From: Chitinophagaceae bacterium
Lineage (GTDB): Bacteria > Bacteroidota > Bacteroidia > Cytophagales > Cytophagaceae
Assembly (NCBI GenBank): GCA_028288365.1
Contig: JAQBNU010000085.1
Span: forward strand, 1 to 37,155
Direction: 5' to 3'
Length of the DNA stretch: 37,155 nt
The notes beneath the pieces were generated by a model. The model was not told where the DNA came from, did no database searches, and saw only the letters and a program-made list of their open reading frames with translations. A program made the translations under genes and the position numbers. This document shows, one piece after another, positions 23,203-31,784 of this stretch (position 1 is its first letter; each line of letters starts with the position of its first letter).

Positions 23203-23946
23203 GTGTTCTCGGGACTGTTTAAGAAAAAAAAAGAAGTAGGAGTCGTTCCGCCATTGAGGGCTGATATGCATTCGCATTTGCTTCCCGGTATCGACGATGG
23301 GGTAGAAGATCTTGAACAATCTTTGCAAACCATAAAATCTCTCATGGCATTGGGTTATGAAACACTCATTACCACTCCACATGTAATGGGAGGAGTATAC
23401 AATAACGATGCTGCAACCATTATAAAAAAAAGAGATGAACTGCGTGCGTATGCGACTAGTCATGGCATCAATATAAAAATAGAAGCATCAGCAGAATATT
23501 TTTTAGATGAGCTTTTCATGGATATGTTGAAGAATGATAAGAGCAAGTTGTTGCCTTTTGGTGATCAATATATTTTGATAGAAACCTCTTTTATGTATTC
23601 ATCTCCTTACTTGGACGAAGCCATTTTTCTCTTGCAGGCATCAGGCTATAAACCAATATTGGCGCACCCTGAGCGATACATATACTTGCACGAAGATTGG
23701 TCAAGATACTGTGAATTGCACGATAAAGGATTGATGTTTCAATTGAACTTGTCGTCCATTACAGGTTATTATTCTCCCATGGTAAAAAAGATAGCCAGAA
23801 AACTTATCGATGCTAAAATAATCGATTGGGTGGGAACAGATTGTCATGGGGAAAGACATATTCCTGTTTTGGAAAAAGCAGTGAAAGACGAATATTATAG
23901 AAAGGTCATGACTTTACCTTTACTAAACGCTAAGCTTGTTTCATGA
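23203..23946 (+). CDS. PHP-type tyrosine-protein phosphatase (CpsB/CapC/YwqE family)
   Basis: 247 residues from a GTG start at 23203; the first in-frame ATG lies inside the catalytic motif, so GTG is required, and the purine-rich AAAGGATAAGG just upstream can serve as a ribosome site. PHP-domain metal ligands are visible: DMHSHLLPGIDDG (H23, H25), TTPHVMGG, AHPERY, and GTDCHGERH near the end. The family removes phosphate from the Tyr tail of Wzc-type kinases, so it closes the phosphorylation cycle with the upstream gene. Its stop overlaps the ATG of the SDR gene (ATGA at 23943-23946), implying coupling. Confidence 0.93.
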   Translation: MFSGLFKKKKEVGVVPPLRADMHSHLLPGIDDGVEDLEQSLQTIKSLMALGYETLITTPHVMGGVYNNDAATIIKKRDELRAYATSHGINIKIEASAEYFLDELFMDMLKNDKSKLLPFGDQYILIETSFMYSSPYLDEAIFLLQASGYKPILAHPERYIYLHEDWSRYCELHDKGLMFQLNLSSITGYYSPMVKKIARKLIDAKIIDWVGTDCHGERHIPVLEKAVKDEYYRKVMTLPLLNAKLVS

Positions 23947-24938
23947 TTCTCATCACTGGCTGTAACGGATCATTAGGAAGTCAGCTGGCCACAAGCCTTA
24001 CCGCTGAAGGTGAAAAAGTAAGAGCTTATATAAGACCTGGTGCAGACCTGAGTCTGATTCCAATTTCTATAAAAGACAAAATAGAATGGTGCGAAGGAAG
24101 TCTGTTTGATTCCTATGCATTGGGCAATGCGCTGGAAGGCGTAGAAAAAATAGTGCATACTGCAGCAGTCGTTTCTTTTTCTCCAGCAAGGAGAAAAGAA
24201 ATGTTCCGAACAAATGTGGAAGGCACAGCAACATTAGTCAATGAAGCACTCGTTGCCGGAGTGAAACAATTTATTCATATCAGTTCCGTCGCTGCACTTG
24301 GAAGACCAGTCAATAAATCAGCGATTGATGAAACAGACTTGTGGGTAGAATCTGAGAACAATACCAACTATGCGAAATCAAAATACTTGGCAGAACTGGA
24401 AGTGTTCCGGGGCTTCGAAGAAGGATTAAATGGATTTGTGCTAAACCCTTCTGTCATCCTTTGTCCAGGCGATATTCAGAAGAGCAGTACGAAATTATTT
24501 GGATATGTTCTCAAGGGTGCTGAGTATTATACAGAAGGTGAACTTAACTATGTGGACGTCAGGGATGTTTGTACCGTCCTGACTCAGTTGATGAAACAAG
24601 AGGTAAATGGCGAGCGATTCATTCTGAATGCAGGCCGTGTCAGGTACAAATATTTTTTCGAATTGGTCGCCAAAGAATTCAGTAAAAGACCTCCTTCCAA
24701 ATTGGCCAGCGCATGGGTAAAAGAACTCATTTGGAGGATAGAATACATGCGTTCATTGATATCGGGCTCAGAGCCGCTCATTACAAAGGAAACGGCTCGT
24801 TTATCTGGACATCATCATGAATTCAGTAACCAAAAGATAAAAGCAGTGCTAAACCATCCCTTTCACACCATTGAGGAATCTGTTCATTGGGTATGTGAAG
24901 AGCTTATGAAACAGCCTGCTGTTCATAACTTGTTGTAA
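23943..24938 (+). CDS. NAD(P)-dependent sugar epimerase/reductase (extended SDR)
   Basis: 331 residues. The Rossmann N-terminus reads ILITGCNGSLGSQLA (GxxGxxG). VEKIVHTAAVVSFSPA, NVEGTATLVNEAL, HISSVAALG and the catalytic Y-x-x-x-K (NYAKSKYLAELEV) follow in the order expected of extended SDRs; the resemblance is closest to dihydroflavonol-reductase-like/3-beta-HSD-like members rather than to GalE. The exact sugar substrate cannot be read. As the last gene of the rfbC-wza-wzc-cpsB run, with a 4-base overlap, it probably works on a nucleotide sugar or polysaccharide precursor, though lipid or other substrates are possible for this subfamily. Confidence 0.87.
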   Translation: MILITGCNGSLGSQLATSLTAEGEKVRAYIRPGADLSLIPISIKDKIEWCEGSLFDSYALGNALEGVEKIVHTAAVVSFSPARRKEMFRTNVEGTATLVNEALVAGVKQFIHISSVAALGRPVNKSAIDETDLWVESENNTNYAKSKYLAELEVFRGFEEGLNGFVLNPSVILCPGDIQKSSTKLFGYVLKGAEYYTEGELNYVDVRDVCTVLTQLMKQEVNGERFILNAGRVRYKYFFELVAKEFSKRPPSKLASAWVKELIWRIEYMRSLISGSEPLITKETARLSGHHHEFSNQKIKAVLNHPFHTIEESVHWVCEELMKQPAVHNLL

Positions 24939-25015
24939 AAGCTATACAAAGCAAAAGCTTATTTTTAGTAGCTTTAAATAAACCAATTCATTCAGCTATT
25001 CGTTGTACCAATAGT

Positions 25016-26419
25016 ATGGGCAAAAGAAACAGAACGTCTCAGGAAGATTTGAAGGCTGTGAAGAGTTTTGAAGAAAGTCTTCAGAAAGGGGAACAGCTTT
25101 TTTTGGATGTGTCCATCTACGAAATCATCGTACATTTTTATCTGGAACATGCGAAGATCAACAAAGCATTAAAAGCAGCCACTATTGGTTTTGAACAACA
25201 TCCGTTTTCTTCGGAAATGATGGTGTTAAAGGCGACGGCTTTGCTAAGCAAAGGTTATTACGACAAAGCGGAAGAGTTGATTGATAAAGTAGAACTCTAT
25301 CAACCCAACGATTTAGAAACCATCATGCTGCGTATTCAATACCTGAGTTTGCAGGAGCAGTACGAAGAGGCCAGCAATTACATCAATGAGAAAATGCTAT
25401 TGGCAGATAGCGAAGATCGTGCCGAGCTGTATGTCGCGCTAGCCGGCATTCTTCAGGACTGGGGTAAATTTGACGAAGCCATCACTTACTATCAACAAGC
25501 ATTAGCCATTGATGCTACAATAGAAGAAGCCATCTATGATCTCTCCTACTGTCTTGAAATATTGGACCGTCAGGAAGAAGCCATTGCACTCTTTCAAACC
25601 ATCATCGACAAAGATCCTTATTCTTGTGATGCCTGGTTTTGTTTAGGCATTGCCTATCTCAAACTGGAAGACAACAGCAAAGCAAAAGATGCCTATGAAT
25701 TTGCTATTGCCATCAACGACAATTTCGCTCCCGCACATTTCAACCTGGGAGAGCTTTGTGTGTTTGAAGAAAATTACGAGCAAGCCTTAGAACATTTCAA
25801 CAAAACATTGAGTCTGGAAGGACCTGGTCCGGACATATACTACAGCATTGCGTTTTGTATGGAACGTTTGGCAAAGTATGGCAAAGCCATCGAGTTCTAC
25901 CGCAAAGCTTCTAAGATCAACGTGTTTTACGACGAAGCCTATTATGGCATTGGCCGTTGCCTTGAAGCACAGGACAAGCCTTACGAAGCCATTCACTTTT
26001 ATGGTAAAGCCATCAAGCTCGATCATTATAATCCATCTTACTGGCTGGCGAAAGCAGATGCCGAATACAGAACGGGAAACGTGACATCTAGCTTGGAAGC
26101 CTACCAAGAGGCTTGCGTGTTAGACCCCACAAATCCGGAAATATGGAAAAACTGGAGCTTTGTGCATTTTGAGATGGGAAATTTTGCAGAGGCCTATGAC
26201 CTCGTCATGGCAGGAATAGAGGAGCTTCCAGAAGAAGCAGAGCTGTATTACAGAGCCGTTGTCTATCTTATTAGTGCAGGTAAATACAAAGAAGCCTTTA
26301 CTTATTTAGAAAATGCGTTAATTTTGAACTTTGAAATGCATCATATCCTCTTTGAATTCTTTCCGAGACTAGAAACACAAAAGGGATTATATAAAATTAT
26401 TGATCAGTATAGAAAATAG
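25016..26419 (+). CDS. Tetratricopeptide-repeat protein
   Basis: 467 residues of tandem TPR-type helices with no signal peptide. Repeats are evident, for example AITYYQQALAIDATIEEAIYDLSYCLEIL, AWFCLGIAYLKLEDNSKAKDAYEFAIAIN, AHFNLGELCVFEENYEQALEHFNKTLSLE and AYYGIGRCLEAQDKPYEAIHFYGKAIKLD (described by their W/A-x-x-L-G-x-A-Y and A-x-x-x-P cores), roughly ten units. It is likely a cytoplasmic scaffold. It starts 77 bases after the polysaccharide run, in a gap with no strong signals, and is 5 bases ahead of the phosphosulfolactate synthase gene, so a shared transcript with that gene is likely. Confidence 0.9.
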   Translation: MGKRNRTSQEDLKAVKSFEESLQKGEQLFLDVSIYEIIVHFYLEHAKINKALKAATIGFEQHPFSSEMMVLKATALLSKGYYDKAEELIDKVELYQPNDLETIMLRIQYLSLQEQYEEASNYINEKMLLADSEDRAELYVALAGILQDWGKFDEAITYYQQALAIDATIEEAIYDLSYCLEILDRQEEAIALFQTIIDKDPYSCDAWFCLGIAYLKLEDNSKAKDAYEFAIAINDNFAPAHFNLGELCVFEENYEQALEHFNKTLSLEGPGPDIYYSIAFCMERLAKYGKAIEFYRKASKINVFYDEAYYGIGRCLEAQDKPYEAIHFYGKAIKLDHYNPSYWLAKADAEYRTGNVTSSLEAYQEACVLDPTNPEIWKNWSFVHFEMGNFAEAYDLVMAGIEELPEEAELYYRAVVYLISAGKYKEAFTYLENALILNFEMHHILFEFFPRLETQKGLYKIIDQYRK

Positions 26420-26424
26420 CGTGC

Positions 26425-27192
26425 ATGTACGACAATTTTAAGTTATCACAGATTCCAACACGCACACTGAAGCCAAGACAAGATGGTTTTACCATGGTGA
26501 TGGATAAAGGGTTGAGTATTCGTGAAGTGGAAGATCTCCTGGATGTAGCAAGCGATTATATTGATATAGTAAAATTAGGTTGGGCTACATCCTATGTCAC
26601 GCCTAAGCTGAAGGAGAAATTAGCAGTATACAAAGCGGCAGGTATTCCTACTTATTTCGGTGGTACTTTGTTTGAAGCATTTATTATTCGCAATCAGTTT
26701 GAAGAATACCGCAAAATACTGGACAAATTTGATATGCCTTTTGCGGAAGTATCCGACGGTTCTGTCGACATGAATCACGATCAGAAATGTGAATACATCA
26801 AGACATTGGCGAAACAAGTGACGGTGTTGTCTGAAGTAGGTTCTAAAGACGTAGAAAAAATCATTCCTCCTTACAAGTGGATTCAACTTATGCAATCAGA
26901 ACTGGACGCTGGTGCATGGAAAGTAATCGGTGAAGCTAGAGAAGGTGGAAACGTAGGGCTGTTCAGGTCTTCAGGCGAAGTAAGATCTGGTTTGGTTGAA
27001 GAAATATTGACACAAATCCCTTCAGAAAAGATCATTTGGGAAGCACCACAAAGAGATCAGCAAGTATGGTTCATCAAATTATTAGGCACCAATGTCAACC
27101 TGGGTAATATTGCTCCGCATGAAGTCATTCCGGTAGAAACATTGCGCCTTGGTATCAGAAGCGATACGTTTGATTATTTTCTTGATAAATAA
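26425..27192 (+). CDS. Phosphosulfolactate synthase-like protein (ComA family)
   Basis: 255 residues, the usual length for ComA. In methanogens ComA adds sulfite to phosphoenolpyruvate, giving (R)-phosphosulfolactate for coenzyme M. Visible family landmarks are the TIM-barrel strands TMVMDKGLSIREVEDLLDVA, IDIVKLGWATSYV, YFGGTLFEAFI, FAEVSDGSVDMN, VLSEVGSKD, KVIGEAREGGNVGLF, and IIWEAPQRDQQVWFIKLLG, with NLGNIAPHEVIPVETLRLGIR at the end. Bacteroidota do not make coenzyme M; a likely role here is the supply of a C3 sulfonate precursor for capnine-type sulfonolipids, known from gliding Cytophaga-group bacteria, but this is inference. Downstream ComB/ComC/cysteate enzymes are not in the window. 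Confidence 0.88.
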   Translation: MYDNFKLSQIPTRTLKPRQDGFTMVMDKGLSIREVEDLLDVASDYIDIVKLGWATSYVTPKLKEKLAVYKAAGIPTYFGGTLFEAFIIRNQFEEYRKILDKFDMPFAEVSDGSVDMNHDQKCEYIKTLAKQVTVLSEVGSKDVEKIIPPYKWIQLMQSELDAGAWKVIGEAREGGNVGLFRSSGEVRSGLVEEILTQIPSEKIIWEAPQRDQQVWFIKLLGTNVNLGNIAPHEVIPVETLRLGIRSDTFDYFLDK

Positions 27193-27197
27193 CCCTC

Positions 27198-27839
27198 ATG
27201 GAGTTCTTTTCTTATTTTATTGATTTGTTTTTGCACCTCGACAAACACCTGGATACATTTGTTTCCAATTATGGTGTGTTCACTTATCTCATTTTATTCT
27301 TCATCATTTTTGCAGAAACAGGTCTTGTCGTTACACCTTTCTTACCGGGCGATTCACTGTTGTTTGCAGCCGGCGCCATTGCTGCAAGACCAGATGGACT
27401 GGATCCTTTTCTTTTGATTGTATTGCTACTGGTCGCTGCGATCTTAGGCGACGGTGTCAATTATTTGATAGGAAAATATTTGGGTCCAAGAGTCTTTTCA
27501 CGCGAGTATCGTTTTTTGAAAAAAGAACATTTACTCCGCACACAGGATTTTTATGAGAAGCACGGTGGTAAAGCCATCATCATTGCCCGCTTCATTCCGA
27601 TCATCCGTACCTTCGCACCCTTCATAGCAGGTGTGGGTTCTATGAATTATTCCCGATTTGTGATCTATAATATTGTAGGAGCGGTAGCATGGATCGTGTC
27701 GTTTGTGGTGTTGGGTTACCTCGTGGGAGACAATGTATATGTCAAAAAGAATTTCACACTGGTGATCTTCGGAATTATCTTCATCTCTATACTTCCTGCT
27801 ATCTATCAGGCTTTCGCATCGCGCAAACGCGCAGCCTAA
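27198..27839 (+). CDS. DedA-family membrane protein (VTT/SNARE-associated)
   Basis: 213 residues. Family motifs: F.AETGLVVTPFLPGDSLLFAAGAIAA near residues 38-66 (the acidic E and PGDSLLF), GDGVNYLIGKYLGPRVF, and FEKHGGKAIIIARFIPIIRTFAPFIAGV, which reads here as YEKHGGKA followed by RFIPIIRTFAPFIAGVG. The second block carries the conserved Arg residues (R..P..R). About four to five hydrophobic segments. DedA proteins act in lipid scrambling/undecaprenyl-phosphate recycling and membrane homeostasis. It starts 5 bases after the phosphosulfolactate synthase gene and lies 18 bases ahead of aroE. Confidence 0.93.
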   Translation: MEFFSYFIDLFLHLDKHLDTFVSNYGVFTYLILFFIIFAETGLVVTPFLPGDSLLFAAGAIAARPDGLDPFLLIVLLLVAAILGDGVNYLIGKYLGPRVFSREYRFLKKEHLLRTQDFYEKHGGKAIIIARFIPIIRTFAPFIAGVGSMNYSRFVIYNIVGAVAWIVSFVVLGYLVGDNVYVKKNFTLVIFGIIFISILPAIYQAFASRKRAA

Positions 27840-27857
27840 TCGCTAAACGTTTTTAAC

Positions 27858-28595
27858 ATGAAACAATTCGGCCTGATTGGTTATCCATTGAGTCATTCGT
27901 TTTCTAAAAAATATTTTTCTGAGAAATTCGCGAAAGAATCGATTGCAGATGCGCATTACGAACTCTATGAACTCCCATCTTTAGAAGGATTCAGAGCATG
28001 GATGGAAAATGTAGTCGATCTCAAAGGATTGAATGTTACCATTCCTTACAAACAAGAAGTCATCCCTTTTTTAGATCAACTCAATGAAAAGGCCAAAGCG
28101 ATTGGCGCGGTCAATGTCATCAAGAAAGAAAAGGACGGAACATATACCGGTTATAATTCCGATTACTATGGATTCAAATTGTCTCTGGAGAATTTTTTAG
28201 GAGATACAAAAGTAGCTCAAGCATTAGTACTCGGCACCGGTGGAGCATCTAAAGCGGTGGTAGTGGCACTGCAGGATATGGGTATTGCTCCTCAATACGT
28301 ATCGCGTGTGGCTGGTAATCATGCCATCGCCTACGAAGACATTACAGCGGATGTGTTGGCTTCACATAGGCTCATCATCAATACCTCTCCTGTCGGAATG
28401 TATCCGCACGTTGATCAATGTCCATCGTTACCTTACGAGGGATTGAGTGCGGGACATTATCTCTATGACCTTGTTTATAATCCTGCTGAAACTTTATTCA
28501 TGAAAAAAGGGTTAGATAAAGGCGCGAAGGTAAAGAACGGCCTGGACATGCTGATGCTGCAGGCAGAGAAAGCCTGGCAAATCTGGAACAGTTAA
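27858..28595 (+). CDS. aroE: Shikimate dehydrogenase
   Basis: 245 residues. It reduces 3-dehydroshikimate to shikimate with NADPH. Seen: GLIGYPLSHSFSKKYF (SxS shikimate site), LKGLNVTIPYK with the catalytic Lys K65, GAVNVIK, GYNSDYYGF with the catalytic Asp D102, the NADP loop LGTGGASKAV near residue 126, and NTSPVGMYP. The protein is slightly shorter than E. coli AroE (272) but all core motifs are present. It is 18 bases after the dedA-like gene and 12 bases before uvrB, all on the same strand. Confidence 0.95.
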   Translation: MKQFGLIGYPLSHSFSKKYFSEKFAKESIADAHYELYELPSLEGFRAWMENVVDLKGLNVTIPYKQEVIPFLDQLNEKAKAIGAVNVIKKEKDGTYTGYNSDYYGFKLSLENFLGDTKVAQALVLGTGGASKAVVVALQDMGIAPQYVSRVAGNHAIAYEDITADVLASHRLIINTSPVGMYPHVDQCPSLPYEGLSAGHYLYDLVYNPAETLFMKKGLDKGAKVKNGLDMLMLQAEKAWQIWNS

Positions 28596-28607
28596 ATCTG
28601 AATATTC

Positions 28608-30647
28608 ATGAGTGAATTTAAATTGGTTTCTCCCTACAAACCCACCGGAGATCAGCCGCAAGCTATCCGTGAATTGGTAACTGGTATCAACAAAGGCGAT
28701 GAGGCGCAGGTATTACTAGGTGTAACGGGTTCGGGTAAAACATTTACCATGGCCAATGTCATTGCGCAAACCGGTAAAACCACCTTGGTACTCAGTCATA
28801 ATAAAACGCTGGCGGCTCAGCTGTACGGGGAATTCAAACAATTTTTTCCAGAGAACTTAGTCGAGTATTTTATTTCGTATTACGACTACTACCAACCCGA
28901 AGCTTACATTCCTTCTTCGAACGTTTACATAGAAAAAGATCTTTCCATCAACCAGGAAATTGAAAAACTCAGACTCCGCTCTACTTCGGCCCTCATGTCG
29001 GGCAGGCGGGACGTGATTGTCGTGGCTTCTGTATCTTGCATATACGGTATCGGTAATCCCGATGAATTCAGAAACAGCATTGTGAATGTGAAGAAAGGAG
29101 AAATCGTTTCGCGCAATCAACTGCTGTATAGTTTTGTCCAGATCTTGTACAACCGCACGGCGGTGGAGTTGACAAGAGGTACGTTCAGGGTCAAAGGTGA
29201 TACCATCGATATTTTCCCTGCCTATGCAGACTTCGCTTACCGCATCGTATTGTGGGGAGATGAAGTGGAACAAGTGCAAACCATTGATCCGAACTCTGGA
29301 AGAAAATTATCGGACGAACCACACATGGTATTGTTCCCGGCCAACATTTTCGTGACAGGAAAAGATTCCATGGAAAGAGCCATCTTCCAGATTCAGGATG
29401 ATCTGGTGAAGCAAATGAATTTGTTTGAAGGAGAAGGTCGTTTTCTTGAATCGAAAAGAATTAAAGAACGCACCGAGTATGACCTCGAGATGATGCGTGA
29501 ATTGGGCTATTGCTCAGGGATAGAAAATTATTCGCGCTACTTCGATCAACGCAAAGCAGGAGATAGACCTTTCTGTTTATTGGATTACTTACCTAACGAT
29601 TACCTGATGGTCGTGGATGAAAGTCACGTGACCATTCCGCAAGTGAAAGCCATGTGGGGCGGAGACCGCTCACGCAAAGTGAATCTGGTGGACTATGGTT
29701 TCCGTTTGCCTTCGGCATTGGACAACCGTCCGCTGAAGTTTGATGAATTTGAACACATGATTCCGCAAGTGGTGTATGTAAGTGCTACACCTGCCGATTA
29801 TGAAATGAAACGTACAGAAGGCGTTGTTGTGGAACAAGTCATTCGTCCTACAGGCTTACTGGACCCTGAGATTGTGGTGCGTCCAAGCTTGAACCAGTTG
29901 GACAATTTGTTGGATGAAATCAACGAACGCATTGAAATGGGCGATCGCATTTTGGTGACGACGTTAACCAAACGCATGGCGGAAGAATTGTCCCGCTACC
30001 TGGATCGCCTCAACATCAAGACACGTTATATACATTCCGAAATCAAGACCTTAGAGCGAGTAGAAATCCTGAGAGAGTTACGTTTGGGGATATTCGATGT
30101 ACTGGTGGGTGTCAATTTATTAAGAGAAGGACTGGATTTACCGAAGGTTTCTCTCGTAGCCATTCTGGATGCCGATAAAGAAGGATTTTTAAGGAATGTC
30201 CGTTCCCTGGTCCAAACCATTGGACGGGCGGCAAGAAACAGTAATGGTAAAGTGATCATGTATGCGGACAAGATGACGGACTCTATGGAAGAGGCGATCA
30301 GCGAAACCAACAGACGACGCTCCATACAGATTGAATATAACCTCAAGCATGGCATTACTCCGATCACCGTGACCAAATCCAAAGAACAAATCATGGAACA
30401 GACGCGTGTGGTCAACGTAAATGGCAAAAGTAATAATTACGGCGTTTCTGAGCATGATATGCCTTCGCAGGTAGCTGATCCGATTGTGGCTTATCTATCT
30501 GTACCAGAATTGGAAAAGCTCTTGAATAAAGCCAGACAGGACATGGACAATGCGGCCAAAGACTTAAACTTCTCTGCTGCTGCCAAATACAGAGACGAGT
30601 TTTTTGCGATTGAACAAGTCATAAAGGAGAAGAAAGCAAATCGTTAA
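28608..30647 (+). CDS. uvrB: Excinuclease ABC subunit B
   Basis: 679 residues, a typical UvrB. It verifies DNA damage delivered by UvrA2 and hands it to UvrC. Seen: Walker A GVTGSGKT at residues 38-45, the damage-probing beta-hairpin region with YFISYYDYYQPEAY near 87-100, DESH helicase box in VVDESHVTIPQ, the C-terminal helicase motifs LLREGLDLPKVSLVAILDADKEGFLR and QTIGRAARNSNGKVIMYAD, and a C-terminal UVR motif (LEKLLNKARQDMDNAAKDLNF, the coiled segment binding UvrC, near residues 640-660). The last gene of the 25016-30647 run. No terminator is obvious downstream; the next gene has its own promoter. Confidence 0.97.
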   Translation: MSEFKLVSPYKPTGDQPQAIRELVTGINKGDEAQVLLGVTGSGKTFTMANVIAQTGKTTLVLSHNKTLAAQLYGEFKQFFPENLVEYFISYYDYYQPEAYIPSSNVYIEKDLSINQEIEKLRLRSTSALMSGRRDVIVVASVSCIYGIGNPDEFRNSIVNVKKGEIVSRNQLLYSFVQILYNRTAVELTRGTFRVKGDTIDIFPAYADFAYRIVLWGDEVEQVQTIDPNSGRKLSDEPHMVLFPANIFVTGKDSMERAIFQIQDDLVKQMNLFEGEGRFLESKRIKERTEYDLEMMRELGYCSGIENYSRYFDQRKAGDRPFCLLDYLPNDYLMVVDESHVTIPQVKAMWGGDRSRKVNLVDYGFRLPSALDNRPLKFDEFEHMIPQVVYVSATPADYEMKRTEGVVVEQVIRPTGLLDPEIVVRPSLNQLDNLLDEINERIEMGDRILVTTLTKRMAEELSRYLDRLNIKTRYIHSEIKTLERVEILRELRLGIFDVLVGVNLLREGLDLPKVSLVAILDADKEGFLRNVRSLVQTIGRAARNSNGKVIMYADKMTDSMEEAISETNRRRSIQIEYNLKHGITPITVTKSKEQIMEQTRVVNVNGKSNNYGVSEHDMPSQVADPIVAYLSVPELEKLLNKARQDMDNAAKDLNFSAAAKYRDEFFAIEQVIKEKKANR

Positions 30648-30713
30648 ATCCAGAAAGGGATATGTTATTTAATGTACTGTTTGGACCATTTTAGGCAAAA
30701 AAGTTGAAATAGT

Positions 30714-30745
30714 TTTGGAAATTATAGAATGCATGCATATACTTG
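30714..30745 (+). promoter_or_regulatory. Promoter for the abundant barrel gene
   Basis: TTTG (30714-30717), 20 bases, then TATACTTG (30738-30745), which fits TAnnTTTG at seven of eight positions. Spacing matches the Bacteroidota sigma-ABfr pattern. The implied start at ~30752 gives a leader of ~50 AT-rich bases before the ATG at 30803. Confidence 0.6.
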
Positions 30746-30802
30746 CAGCGTTAATTTTAGTGAAACTCTAAATTCACCTTTTAAAACTAAACTTAAAAAA
30801 AC

Positions 30803-31567
30803 ATGAAAAAAGTATTACTAACTCTCGTTGCTCTTGTTGCTGCTGTGTCCGCTAACGCACAGATTAAAAACGACAAAGGTACTTTTACTAAGCCTGTTGC
30901 TGGTAATCTATTGATCGAATTGCAAGTATCTCCAAACGTTATTGGTGGTGGACAATTCAATTTGAACGACCCATTCTTGCAAAACTTAACTAATGGTTTG
31001 GATACTGCAGGTATCAATACTGCTGCAGCTGGTAACACACAATCATTCTCTAGCCTTAAAACAAATGTTTCTCCAATGTTGAAAGGTCGTTATTTTCTTT
31101 CTGACAACTCTGCTTTAAGACTTCAGGTAGGATTTATCACTGCTTCTAGAACGTCTAAAGACAAAGTTGGTAACAACAGCACTACATCAAAAGTGAGCAG
31201 AAACGGTATTGCTATAGCAATCGGTTATGAAAAACATTTCTCAGGTGCTGAGAGATTGTCTACTTATGCTGGTGCTGACCTTTTGTTAGGTATCGCTGGT
31301 TCTAAGGCTTCATACAATGATGGTAACAATACTTTCAGTGGTAAACAAAGTACTTTTGGTATCGGTTTGAGAGCTGTAACTGGTTTCGATTACTACATCA
31401 TTCCAAAAGTATACTTAGGAGCTGAACTTGGTCTTGGTATCAGCTATGATACTTATGGTGTGATTAAACAATCTGGTCCTGGTACTTCAAATGGCAATGC
31501 TAAATCTTCTGATTTCGCTATCACTCCATTCGTTGTTCCTGCTTTCCGTCTAGGTTACAACTTCTAG
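30803..31567 (+). CDS. Outer-membrane beta-barrel protein, probably highly expressed
   Basis: 254 residues. A classic signal peptide (MKKVLLTLVALVAAVSANA-Q) precedes a barrel-like body whose strands are AALRLQVGFITA-like (ALRLQVGF), IAIAIGYEKHF, LSTYAGADLLLGI, FGIGLRAVTGFDYY, VYLGAELGLGISY and FVVPAFRLGYNF. The last residue is Phe, the common C-terminal insertion signal of outer-membrane barrels. Codons are visibly biased (GCT, GGT, ACT, AAC, GTT in long runs) compared with neighbouring genes, and the gene has its own promoter and terminator, so it is likely a monocistronic, abundant surface protein. No partner genes are nearby, and the substrate or function is unknown. Confidence 0.88.
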   Translation: MKKVLLTLVALVAAVSANAQIKNDKGTFTKPVAGNLLIELQVSPNVIGGGQFNLNDPFLQNLTNGLDTAGINTAAAGNTQSFSSLKTNVSPMLKGRYFLSDNSALRLQVGFITASRTSKDKVGNNSTTSKVSRNGIAIAIGYEKHFSGAERLSTYAGADLLLGIAGSKASYNDGNNTFSGKQSTFGIGLRAVTGFDYYIIPKVYLGAELGLGISYDTYGVIKQSGPGTSNGNAKSSDFAITPFVVPAFRLGYNF

Positions 31568-31590
31568 TCAAAAGCTAATCTTAATTTAAA

Positions 31591-31623
31591 AGTCTCCTGC
31601 TGAAATGCAGGAGACTTTTTTTA
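31591..31623 (+). terminator. Strong rho-independent terminator after the barrel gene
   Basis: AGTCTCCTGC (31591-31600), loop TGAAAT, GCAGGAGACT (31607-31616): a perfect 10-bp stem, followed by seven T. It lies 23 bases past the stop at 31567. Confidence 0.93.
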
Positions 31624-31678
31624 TGTCCAAAATGGTAGGATCAAAGACGAATGATGAAATGAGAAAAGAGAGGGTATT

Positions 31679-31744
31679 GTACGGATACTGTATAGGTCAA
31701 GTATGGATACTGTATAGGTAGTGTATGGATAGTGTATGGACTAC
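31679..31744. repeat. Tandem repeat, 3 x 22 bp (6 x 11 bp)
   Basis: Three consecutive 22-base units start at 31679, 31701 and 31723. Each breaks into two 11-mers, all variants of GTATGGATAST (GTACGGATACT, GTATAGGTCAA, GTATGGATACT, GTATAGGTAGT, GTATGGATAGT, GTATGGACTAC). The core GTATGGATAC has GTAT/ATAC dyad symmetry around GG. It lies between the barrel-gene terminator and the sodA terminator and is non-coding: 11 is not a multiple of 3 and no ORF covers it. Confidence 0.85.
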
Positions 31745-31784
31745 AAATGTTATGTTAAATAGGAAGCAGAATTCACTTGCCTCT

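Noticed and set aside
24938-24975. AAAGCTA/TAGCTTT inverted repeat as a terminator after the polysaccharide run
   Set aside because: The loop is 24 bases and no T-run follows the right arm; it is too weak to call.
31679-31744. Short repeats read as a CRISPR array
   Set aside because: The units are contiguous without spacers, only 22 bp long and degenerate; no cas genes are in the window.
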